From UBA6770 sp965661115 (lineage in GTDB: Bacteria > Bacteroidota > Bacteroidia > Flavobacteriales_G > Salibacteraceae), in assembly GCA_965661115.1 (NCBI GenBank), contig CBFICO010000056.1, positions 1-16,114 on the forward strand: a stretch of 16,114 nucleotides of DNA. Reading direction: 5' to 3'. This document shows positions 1 through 6,902 of this stretch, one piece after another (the stretch's first letter is position 1; each line of letters opens with the position of its first letter). The notes under the pieces were generated by a model. The model was not told where the DNA came from and made no database searches. It worked only from the letters and a program-made list of their open reading frames with translations. A program made the translations under genes and the position numbers.

Positions 1-2214
1 TATACGGTAATTGCATTTACGCTAGGTTTAAAAACTACTGAGCAAGTTGTTGAGCTAAAGGCAGGCAAAAACTCTTTGGCGTTTAGCCTAGATAGCGTAG
101 CCATCGATCTTACAGAATTTGAAGTAGTAGAGGAAGTAGGCTCAGGCTTTGGTTTAATGCATTTGGCCTCGGTTGACGGAATGGATATTTACTCAGCTAA
201 AAAAAGCGAGGTAGTTGTTTTGGAAGAATTGAATGCAAACTTAGCCACCAATAATTCTCGACAGATATTCAGTCGTGTTGCAGGCCTAAATATATGGGAA
301 AGTAGTGCCGGAGGATTACAGCTAGATATAGGGGGGAGAGGCTTAAGTCCAAACCGAACAAGTAACTTTAATACCCGTCAAAATGGATACGATATAGCAG
401 CTGATGCCTTGGGTTACCCAGAGAGTTATTACACTCCACCGTCAGAGGCAATTAAGCGCATAGAGGTTACTCGTGGAGCTTCAAGTCTGCAATATGGAAC
501 TCAGTTTGGTGGCGTGCTAAACTTTGAATTAAAAGGGCCAAATAAAGACAAGCCGATGGAGCTAATTTCCAGGCAAACAGTTGGCTCTTTCGGGCTATTC
601 AATACCTTCAATTCGGTATCTGGAACAAAGAAAAGTATCGGTTATTACGCCTTTGTAAATTACAAACAAGGCAATGGTTGGAGACCGAATAATTATTTTA
701 AATCCTTGTCTGGTCATGCTCAATTTCATCACAAAATCAACGATAAGTGGAATTATAAACTCGAGTTCACTCGTTTAGCCTATGTAGCGCAACAGCCAGG
801 TGGTTTAACGGATACTTTATTTAATAGAGACCCGCAAAAAAGTATTCGAGAGCGCAATTGGTTTAGCATAGATTGGAATGTTGCTGCTGTAACCATCACT
901 TATAAACCGAGTGCAAAATGGCGTTACGAAATGCGCAACTTTGGACTAATTGGTGCACGTGGTGCTTTAGGAATTTTGAGCTTCATAAATCGTCCAGACC
1001 CTGAAGGTAACCGTGATTTAATGAAAGACAATTATCTAAATGTAGGTAACGAAACGCGCATGATTCACACCTATAGTTTTAGAGGCAACCCAAGTAATTG
1101 GTTGCTTGGTACGCGCTATTATAGAGGCTTTACGCGTCGTAAGCAAGGTTTTGGTTCAACAGGTTTTGATGCGGATTTTAATTTCAAAAATCCCGATGAA
1201 CCTGAGTTTAGCAATTACCGTTTTCCTAGTCAGAACATTGCTGTTTTTACCGAAAATGTATTGCAGATAACTCCTGCTTGGAGTGTAACACCTGGTGCTC
1301 GATTTGAACATATTATCACGCAATCGCAAGGTTCTTATAATGTTGAGTTAAGAGATTTAGCGGGTAACTTACAATTTGATTCTACTTACGAAGATAGTCA
1401 GCACGGTGCAAGAGGCTTTCTTATTGGAGGAATTGGAACGGCGTACAAGTTCAAGCAATTGGAGTTGTATGGTAATTTTAGTCAAAACTATAGGGCCATT
1501 AACTTTAACGATATGCGGGTGAACAATATCAATCTAAAAGTTGACCCAGATTTACAAGATGAAACGGGTTATTCAGCAGATTTTGGGGTAAGAGGTGCTA
1601 TGTCTAAATACTTTATTTACGATGTGAGTTTGTACTACCTAAGTTACAATGGTAGAATTGGTACAGTTGCTAAAGTGGACGAAAACACTTTTAGAGTGTA
1701 TCGTTTCAGAACTAATGTATCCGACTCCCGAAATATTGGATTAGAGAGTTATGGAGAGGCAAACGTGCTGGGCATGCTCACCAAAGGAAAAGCAAAATCT
1801 AGCCTGAGTTTGTTTAGCAATTTTACGGTACAAGAGGCTCTATATGTAAACTCAGAAGAAGCTGCCTATGAAAATAGAAAGGTGGAGAACGTGCCGAATT
1901 TAATTTTCAAAACTGGGTTAAACTTTAAAAGAAAGAAATTTAAAGCGGGCTATCAATTCTCGTACAATTCCGAACAGTTTTCGGATGCTACCAACGCTGA
2001 ATACTCACCAACCGCAATTGTGGGTGTAATTCCTTCGTTTTGGATTATGGATTTAAGCCTGAGTTATACCTACAAAAGTTGGACGGTTGAAACAGGTGTG
2101 AACAATCTGACTAACAATATGTATTTCACGCGCAGAGCGGTTGGGTACCCTGGCCCTGGCATAATTCCAGCTGAAGCCAGAAACCTTTATTTTACTTTAC
2201 AATATAAACTGTAA
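1..2214 (+). CDS. FecA-like TonB-dependent outer-membrane receptor (5' partial)
   Basis: This is an outer-membrane, TonB-energised receptor, probably for a ferric chelate or similar ligand. The frame is open from base 1, so the gene starts before the window; 737 codons are visible, and a TTG at 76 is internal rather than a start. Codons 1-60 look like the end of a carboxypeptidase-regulatory-like domain, common in Bacteroidota receptors. The plug follows at about codons 65-180, with the FecA-type stretches GGRGLSPNRTSNF, SEAIKRIEVTRGASSLQYGT and FGGVLNFEL. The rest is barrel, rich in alternating aromatic strands, and ends in YFTLQYKL. The last residue is Leu rather than the usual Phe, and the penultimate positions are strand-like. 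The plug resembles ferric-dicitrate receptors, but the ligand cannot be read from sequence. The family call is firm. A SulP transporter gene follows 66 nt downstream on the same strand. Confidence 0.93.
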   Translation, partial: YTVIAFTLGLKTTEQVVELKAGKNSLAFSLDSVAIDLTEFEVVEEVGSGFGLMHLASVDGMDIYSAKKSEVVVLEELNANLATNNSRQIFSRVAGLNIWESSAGGLQLDIGGRGLSPNRTSNFNTRQNGYDIAADALGYPESYYTPPSEAIKRIEVTRGASSLQYGTQFGGVLNFELKGPNKDKPMELISRQTVGSFGLFNTFNSVSGTKKSIGYYAFVNYKQGNGWRPNNYFKSLSGHAQFHHKINDKWNYKLEFTRLAYVAQQPGGLTDTLFNRDPQKSIRERNWFSIDWNVAAVTITYKPSAKWRYEMRNFGLIGARGALGILSFINRPDPEGNRDLMKDNYLNVGNETRMIHTYSFRGNPSNWLLGTRYYRGFTRRKQGFGSTGFDADFNFKNPDEPEFSNYRFPSQNIAVFTENVLQITPAWSVTPGARFEHIITQSQGSYNVELRDLAGNLQFDSTYEDSQHGARGFLIGGIGTAYKFKQLELYGNFSQNYRAINFNDMRVNNINLKVDPDLQDETGYSADFGVRGAMSKYFIYDVSLYYLSYNGRIGTVAKVDENTFRVYRFRTNVSDSRNIGLESYGEANVLGMLTKGKAKSSLSLFSNFTVQEALYVNSEEAAYENRKVENVPNLIFKTGLNFKRKKFKAGYQFSYNSEQFSDATNAEYSPTAIVGVIPSFWIMDLSLSYTYKSWTVETGVNNLTNNMYFTRRAVGYPGPGIIPAEARNLYFTLQYKL

Positions 2215-2241
2215 CGCTGTGTGATGTCAGATGCAATTACA

Positions 2242-2266
2242 CCAAAGGGGTAAATTATACCTTTGG
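2242..2266 (+). other. Hairpin between receptor and SulP genes
   Basis: CCAAAGG (2242-2248) and CCTTTGG (2260-2266) form a perfect 7-bp inverted repeat with an 11-nt loop. It lies 28 nt after the receptor stop and ends 14 nt before the ATG of the SulP gene. There is no T-run after it, so it is not a classical terminator. It could partly block read-through, protect a processed 3' end, or mask the SulP start. Function is unknown. Confidence 0.5.
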
Positions 2267-2280
2267 CAAGCTTATTACGC

Positions 2281-3999
2281 ATGGCTAGCAAACGTGTTTT
2301 TCCCATACTAGACTGGTTGCCTAACTACAAAAAAGAGTGGTTAAGTGGTGATGTTATCTCAGGTTTAACAGTTGGTGTAATGCTCATTCCACAAGGGATG
2401 GCATACGCAATGATTGCGGGCGTTCCACCAATATATGGTTTGTATGCTTCAACCTTACCGTTAATAATTTACGCTTTGTTCGGAACAAGCCGTCAGTTGG
2501 CTGTAGGGCCTGTAGCAATTGACTCTTTATTAGTATTGGCAGGGGTAAGTGCTTTTGCCGAAGTGGGTTCAGCCTACTACATTGAATTGGCTATTTTATT
2601 GGCATTTGTTGAGGGGATAATACTCATATTAATGGGCATATTGCGCCTCGGTTTTTTGGTGAATTTTATGTCAACGCCAGTTGTTTCTGGATTTACTGCC
2701 GCAGCCGCAATTGTAATAGCGGTAAGTCAGCTAAAAAACTTATTAGGTATAAGCATTGAAAAATCGGGTAATGTATTTACGGCGTTGTATTCTGCTATCG
2801 GGCAATTTGCAAATTGGTCTAGTCTGAGTTTATTGTTGGGTGTGGTTGGTATAATTTGGATTATTGCCTTAAAAAGGTTCAGTAAAAAAATACCTGGAGC
2901 TTTAACCGCGGTGATAGTGGGAATTGTAGTTGTTTTCTTTACCGATTTGCACTTGTACAACGTTAAAATTATTGGTGAAATTCCTTCAGGGTTGCCTTCC
3001 TTTCGGTTTCCTCAATTTTCGTGGGAAATAATCAAAAATTTACTGCCTGCTGCTACAACCATTGCATTTATTGCCTTTACGGAGGCCATGTCGGTTGCTA
3101 AAGCGATTCAAGCAAAGCACAGAGATTATATTATCCGCCCTAATCAAGAATTATTTGCAATTGGGATAGCAAATATTGTGGGATCATTTTTCCAATCCTT
3201 TTCGGTTACGGGAGGTCTAGGCAGAACCGCGGTTAATGATCAGTCAGGAGCTAAAACAGGGTTGGCAAGTATTATTAGTGCAGTAGTTGTGGTGCTTACT
3301 TTATTGTTTCTGACCCCGTTGTTTTACTATTTGCCCAATGCAATTTTAGCTTCCATAATTATGGTGGCGGTTTCGGGATTAGTAGATATTAAATACGGAA
3401 AACACCTGTGGAATACAGATAAAAAGGAGTTTATTATGCTCATTTCCACCTTTATATCAACATTACTTTTTGGAGTTGTAAATGGAATTATAATCGGTGT
3501 ATTGTTGAGCATTGCAAAGGTATTGTTTAGAGTAAGTAAACCACATATGGCGCTCTTAGGGAGAATAGAAGGAACAAATTATTATCGAAACGTTCTCCGC
3601 TTTGAAAAGGCAAAAGAATATGAAGACATACTTATAGTTCGGTTTGATGCGCAGCTGTTTTTTGCTAACTCAGAATATTTTAAAGATACAGTTTTGAGTT
3701 GGGCAAAACAAAAACCGAAGTTGCAAAAAGTACTCATTGATGCACAACCAATAAATCAAATGGATTCAACGGCATGTTACATGTTAATTGATTTGATAGA
3801 TCACTTCAACAAGAATGGAGTAGAAGTGGTGTTTGCTGGAGTTAAAGGCCCGGTAAGAGATAGGTTCAGAAAAGCAAAAATTGCCCGAAAGCTAGGTGCC
3901 AATCATTTTTACATGAACGTAAACGAAGCCGTTGAACATCATTTAAATACGGGCAATTTACCTCCTGAGGATATTGTTGCTCAGAGTAATGATGATTGA
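2281..3999 (+). CDS. SulP-family anion transporter with STAS domain
   Basis: Inner-membrane transporter of the SLC26/SulP family, 572 residues, the usual length. The N-terminal part holds the family signature, LIPQGMAYAMIAGVPPIYGL (about 35-54) and RQLAVGPVAIDSLLVLAG (71-88), followed by many hydrophobic segments up to about residue 420. The stretch TEAMSVAKAI in the middle is the conserved unwound-helix region near the substrate site. A cytoplasmic STAS domain (about 440-555) has the typical LIVRFDAQLFFANSEYF and QMDSTACYMLIDLI motifs. Substrates in the family include sulfate, bicarbonate, chloride and dicarboxylates, and sequence alone does not decide which applies here. I chose the ATG at 2281. 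A TTG 18 nt upstream would put six residues inside the hairpin at 2242-2266. No Shine-Dalgarno is seen, which is normal in this phylum. Confidence 0.92.
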   Translation: MASKRVFPILDWLPNYKKEWLSGDVISGLTVGVMLIPQGMAYAMIAGVPPIYGLYASTLPLIIYALFGTSRQLAVGPVAIDSLLVLAGVSAFAEVGSAYYIELAILLAFVEGIILILMGILRLGFLVNFMSTPVVSGFTAAAAIVIAVSQLKNLLGISIEKSGNVFTALYSAIGQFANWSSLSLLLGVVGIIWIIALKRFSKKIPGALTAVIVGIVVVFFTDLHLYNVKIIGEIPSGLPSFRFPQFSWEIIKNLLPAATTIAFIAFTEAMSVAKAIQAKHRDYIIRPNQELFAIGIANIVGSFFQSFSVTGGLGRTAVNDQSGAKTGLASIISAVVVVLTLLFLTPLFYYLPNAILASIIMVAVSGLVDIKYGKHLWNTDKKEFIMLISTFISTLLFGVVNGIIIGVLLSIAKVLFRVSKPHMALLGRIEGTNYYRNVLRFEKAKEYEDILIVRFDAQLFFANSEYFKDTVLSWAKQKPKLQKVLIDAQPINQMDSTACYMLIDLIDHFNKNGVEVVFAGVKGPVRDRFRKAKIARKLGANHFYMNVNEAVEHHLNTGNLPPEDIVAQSNDD

Positions 4000-4040
4000 T
4001 TAAAACTAGTTAAGTCTTTTTATCCTATTTCACAAACCAA

Positions 4041-4070
4041 AAAGCCCCATTCTCTTCAGAACAGGGCTTT
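4041..4070 (-). terminator. Rho-independent terminator of gap
   Basis: AAAGCCC (4041-4047) pairs with GGGCTTT (4064-4070). Read on the minus strand, the stem is followed by TTTTTGG, so it terminates the minus-strand gap gene 61 nt after its stop. It also lies 41 nt after the end of the plus-strand SulP gene, where the following run is A-rich, so termination in that direction would be weaker. Confidence 0.8.
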
Positions 4071-4092
4071 AAAAAATTTATGAGTTAACTGT

Positions 4093-4134
4093 TAACTACT
4101 GACTAATAACTAGTAACTACTAACTAAAAACTAG
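4093..4134. repeat. Two-copy 21-bp tandem repeat over the gap stop codon
   Basis: Bases 4093-4113 and 4114-4134 match at 19 of 21 positions. Both begin TAACTACT and end AACTAG. The second copy contains the gap stop codon (4131-4133, minus strand), so the repeat begins inside the gene's last codon and stop and runs into its 3' UTR. It is A/T rich and rich in stop triplets. It may have arisen by slippage; I know of no function. Confidence 0.7.
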
Positions 4135-5591
4135 TAATAATGTAATCTTCTAACTTTTGCAATGTATTTAGCTAAACGAATAACTTGTTTAGTGTAACCA
4201 AACTCGTTATCGTACCAAACGTACAGCACAACATTTTTACCGTCTTTACTTACAATGGTTGCAGGCGAATCGAATACTGAACAACACGTGTTTCCAATAA
4301 TATCGTTTGATACCATTTCAGGATCCATTGAATAATGAATTTGATTAACCAAGTTACCTTCTAACGCAGCCTTTTTAAGCAATCCGTTTACTTCTTCAAC
4401 TGAAGTTTCTTTGTTTAAAGAAAGACTCAAAATCGCCAAAGAACCGTTTGGAGTAGGCACACGTACAGCGTTGGCAGTAAGTTTATTCTCAAAGCTTGGG
4501 ATAACCTTAGTTACCGCCTTACCAGCGCCAGTAGAAGTGATAACCATGTTGATAGCCGCCGAACGACCTCTACGTGGTTTCTTGTGCATATTATCCAACA
4601 AGTTTTGGTCGTTGGTGTATGCGTGAACCGTTTCAATATGTCCTTTTTCTACACCTAAATTATCTTCAATTACCTTAAGTACTGGAGAAATTGCGTTAGT
4701 TGTACAAGAAGCAGCAGAGTAAATTGTTTCTTCTTCAATGTTTACCGTGCCTTGATTAATTGCATAAACAATATTTGGAATTTCTTTTCCTGGAGCGGTA
4801 AGCAATACTTTGTTGATTCCTTTAGATTGAAGGTGTCTTCCCAAAGCAGTTCTATCAGTAAAAACACCGGTGTTGTCAATCAATAAAGCGTTGTCGATTC
4901 CGTAAGAAGTGTAATCTACATCTTCTGGGTTTTTAGCTTCAATCATTTGAATACGCTGACCGTTTAAAATCAGACATTTTCCAGCTAAATCAACATCTAC
5001 TGTACCGTCAAATGGTCCGTGAACTGAATCGTTGCTCAACAAGGAAGCTCTTTTGGTGATCTGATCGTCTGAAGCATTACGGGTAACAATTGCTCTTAAT
5101 CTCAATTGCTGACCTTTACCTGCTTGTTTGATTAACTCTCTAGCAGCCAATCTACCAATTCTACCAACACCATAAAGAACAACATCTCTTGGTTCTAAAG
5201 ATTGGGTAGTTGCACCGTTTACGATTTCAGCTAGCTTATCGTTAATGAAATCCATTTGGCTTGCATAATTGCTACCTTCTGTTTTCCACTCGTACGATAA
5301 TTTACCTATATCAATTTTTGCAGGAGGTAAATCCATACCGTTTAATGTACTTGCCAAAGCAGCAGTATCCGTAACTTCAATTGGCTTTTGAACCACGTTT
5401 GCAGCATAGTCGTGCAGACGCATAATTTCTGAAGACGCAACGTTTACTAAGTGATTTCTGAAAAGCACCAATTCAACTTGCTTTTCGTACATTAAATTAC
5501 CTACTGCATGTATCAATTGAATTGCAGCTTTTTCTTTTGAAACCCACTCTCCGTGTGCTTCATTGTAGTTTGTTAAACCCGTACCAGCCAT
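4131..5591 (-). CDS. gap: Long-form glyceraldehyde-3-phosphate dehydrogenase
   Basis: Interconverts glyceraldehyde 3-phosphate and 1,3-bisphosphoglycerate in the cytoplasm. At 486 residues it is about 150 longer than a standard GAPDH, because of an N-terminal helical extension (about 1-130) of unknown role. The Rossmann motif LYGVGRIGR begins at about 139. The catalytic site is SAASCTTNA with Cys296, and the paired His323 lies in TVHAYT. KKPRRGRSAA and the C-terminal WYDNEFGYTKQ are also present. After the second strand the sequence is AIVTRNAS, where NAD-specific enzymes usually carry an Asp (as in INDL). NADP use or dual specificity is therefore plausible; this is inference. I chose the ATG at 5591. 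A TTG 72 nt upstream overlaps the promoter -7 element. The gene has its own promoter, leader inverted repeat and terminator. Family certain, cofactor and direction open. Confidence 0.93.
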   Translation of the reverse strand: MAGTGLTNYNEAHGEWVSKEKAAIQLIHAVGNLMYEKQVELVLFRNHLVNVASSEIMRLHDYAANVVQKPIEVTDTAALASTLNGMDLPPAKIDIGKLSYEWKTEGSNYASQMDFINDKLAEIVNGATTQSLEPRDVVLYGVGRIGRLAARELIKQAGKGQQLRLRAIVTRNASDDQITKRASLLSNDSVHGPFDGTVDVDLAGKCLILNGQRIQMIEAKNPEDVDYTSYGIDNALLIDNTGVFTDRTALGRHLQSKGINKVLLTAPGKEIPNIVYAINQGTVNIEEETIYSAASCTTNAISPVLKVIEDNLGVEKGHIETVHAYTNDQNLLDNMHKKPRRGRSAAINMVITSTGAGKAVTKVIPSFENKLTANAVRVPTPNGSLAILSLSLNKETSVEEVNGLLKKAALEGNLVNQIHYSMDPEMVSNDIIGNTCCSVFDSPATIVSKDGKNVVLYVWYDNEFGYTKQVIRLAKYIAKVRRLHYY

Positions 5592-5630
5592 AGCGGATAA
5601 AAATTTTCTTTTAAATAGTTGTAAATAAAA

Positions 5631-5660
5631 CAGCGCCAATTGAATCCTCAAAAGGCGCTG
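5631..5660 (-). promoter_or_regulatory. Perfect inverted repeat in the gap promoter/leader
   Basis: CAGCGCC (5631-5637) and GGCGCTG (5654-5660) are perfect 7-bp arms with a 16-nt spacer. The GC-rich arms stand out in an A/T-rich leader. The upstream arm directly abuts the -7 box, and on the minus strand TTTTATTT follows the downstream arm. It could be a repressor operator spanning the transcription start, or, if transcription starts early enough, a 5'-end hairpin or attenuator. Confidence 0.55.
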
Positions 5661-5689
5661 CAAAAGTATTATAATTCAGTCGCTTAAAA
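5661..5689 (-). promoter_or_regulatory. Bacteroidota-type promoter of gap
   Basis: On the minus strand TACTTTTG (5668 to 5661) matches the -7 consensus TAnnTTTG exactly. TTTT (5689 to 5686) lies 17 nt upstream as a weak -33 box. Transcription would start near 5654, giving a leader of about 63 nt before the ATG at 5591. Confidence 0.55.
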
Positions 5690-5730
5690 CTGACTTTTCT
5701 TATCCTAAATACGTAGTGAAATTATTAATT

Positions 5731-5886
5731 CGTCATTCCCGTGAAGGCGGGGTTGTACATAGAATTTACCTTGAAATTTTACTTTATTTTTTAAACGTTG
5801 TGCAAGCTTTCGTGCTTGAGATTCCGCATAGAAGTTTCGTAACGATTTTTTACAAAAATATACTCAACTAATCTTGCGGAATGACG
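5731..5886. mobile_element. MITE-like unit bounded by CGTCATTCC inverted repeats
   Basis: CGTCATTCC (5731-5739) and GGAATGACG (5878-5886) are perfect 9-bp terminal inverted repeats enclosing about 138 non-coding, A/T-rich bases. Inside are a nested inverted repeat, ATTCCGCA (5821-5828) with TGCGGAAT (5875-5882), and a small hairpin CAAGC/GCTTG (5803-5818). There is no ORF and no clear target-site duplication. It may be a non-autonomous element, or simply two neighbouring copies of the short palindromic repeat. Confidence 0.45.
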
Positions 5887-5900
5887 GCACTTTAACAGCA

Positions 5901-5926
5901 CGTCATTCCCGTGAAGACGGGAATCT
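5901..5926. repeat. Short palindromic repeat, CGTCATTCC family
   Basis: ATTCCCGT (5905-5912), loop GAAG, ACGGGAAT (5917-5924): a perfect 8-bp hairpin preceded by CGTC and followed by CT. It starts CGTCATTCCCGTGAAG like the copy at 5731. It lies 44 nt beyond the rpoD stop, inside the probable rpoD 3' UTR. It has no T-run, so it is a REP-like element rather than a terminator. Confidence 0.75.
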
Positions 5927-5969
5927 AAAAACATTAAATTTTCCCGAATCGAAACTAATGAACAAGTAA

Positions 5970-6830
5970 CTAACCTAAGTAAGAGCGTAAAAGTTTACTT
6001 CTAGAGTTATGTCTCAATCTGCGAATAGCTTTCTCTTTAAGTTGACGGACACGTTCCCGAGTCAAGTCGAATTGAGCACCAATTTCGTCAAGGGTCATGC
6101 CTTGTTTTTTACCAATTCCGTAGAACATTCTAATCACTTGTCTCTCTCTCTCTGACAAGGTAGTTAACGATCGTTCAATTTCTTTTACTAACGATTCTTG
6201 AATAAGATTGTCGTCAGTTTTTCCGTCGTTACCGCTCATCATGTCTATCATGCTAAAGTCTTCACCTTCTTTAAATGGTGCATCAACAGAAACATGACGT
6301 CCAAAGCTTTTCATGGTGTCGCGAACTTTTTTTGAATCGATTTCTAAGTGCATTCCAATTTCTGAAGCGCTGGGCTCACGCTCATACTCTTGTTCTAGCT
6401 GCGAATAGGTTTTGTTGATTTTAGAAATCGTTCCAACTTGGTTTAGCGGAAGGCGCACAATTCTAGCCTGTTCGGCAAGTGCTTGCAAAATGGATTGACG
6501 TATCCACCAAACAGCGTAAGAAATGAATTTAAAGCCACGCGTTTCATCAAAACGTCTTGCAGCTTTAATCAAACCTAAATTACCCTCATTTATTAAATCG
6601 GGTAGAGTTAGCCCTTGATTTTGGTATTGTTTAGAAACCGATACCACAAATCTTAGGTTAGCGCGAACTAGCTTTTCTAGAGCACGTTCGTCCCCAGCCT
6701 TAATTTTTACTGCTAACTCTACCTCTTCCTCAGCTGTAATCATTTCTTCACGACTTATATCTTGTAAATACTTGTCCAATGATTTGTCTGAGCGATTTGT
6801 TATCGACTTTGATATTTTTAATTGCCTCAT
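5970..6830 (-). CDS. rpoD: Primary RNA polymerase sigma factor (RpoD/SigA type)
   Basis: Housekeeping sigma-70 factor that directs core RNA polymerase to promoters. The 286-residue length is the short form typical of this phylum, without region 1.1 and the non-conserved insert. Region 1.2 is at about 16-45 (DKYLQDISREEMITAEEEVEL). Region 2 is at about 50-120, with ANLRFVVSVSKQYQNQGL and the -10 recognition stretch RFDETRGFKFISYAVWWIRQ (93-112). Region 3 is at about 125-205, and region 4 at 213-275 with the helix-turn-helix LDEIGAQFDLTRERVRQLKE. The start is an ATG at 6830. The gene lies 72 nt downstream of htrA on the same strand and may be read with it; I see no consensus promoter in the gap. 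The promoters in this window with TAnnTTTG boxes are presumably its targets. Confidence 0.97.
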   Translation of the reverse strand: MRQLKISKSITNRSDKSLDKYLQDISREEMITAEEEVELAVKIKAGDERALEKLVRANLRFVVSVSKQYQNQGLTLPDLINEGNLGLIKAARRFDETRGFKFISYAVWWIRQSILQALAEQARIVRLPLNQVGTISKINKTYSQLEQEYEREPSASEIGMHLEIDSKKVRDTMKSFGRHVSVDAPFKEGEDFSMIDMMSGNDGKTDDNLIQESLVKEIERSLTTLSERERQVIRMFYGIGKKQGMTLDEIGAQFDLTRERVRQLKEKAIRRLRHNSRSKLLRSYLG

Positions 6831-6902
6831 AGTATTTCTTACGTTTTTAGAATTAATGCACCCCTGCTGCTAAATCAATAAGAACCAGCCAATCAATTAC
6901 AA

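Larger units (their letters stand above)
5664..5969. other. Intergenic region between rpoD and gap
   Basis: About 300 bases without a credible gene. It holds the gap -33 box and a cluster of CGTCATTCC-type repeats: a 156-bp unit bounded by inverted repeats and a separate compact hairpin nearer rpoD. I see no terminator with a T-run after rpoD, so rpoD transcripts may run into these palindromes or on into gap. Confidence 0.6.

Noticed and set aside
76..78. TTG as the start of the receptor gene
   Set aside because: The frame is open to base 1, and the preceding 25 codons read as the end of the regulatory-like domain, so the true start is outside the window.
5901..5924. Perfect hairpin as a Rho-independent terminator of rpoD
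   Set aside because: No T-run follows on the minus strand, and the same sequence recurs as a dispersed repeat elsewhere in the window.
5731..5926. CRISPR-like array
   Set aside because: The repeats are inverted as well as direct, spacing is irregular (about 140 and 14 nt), and there are no cas genes nearby.
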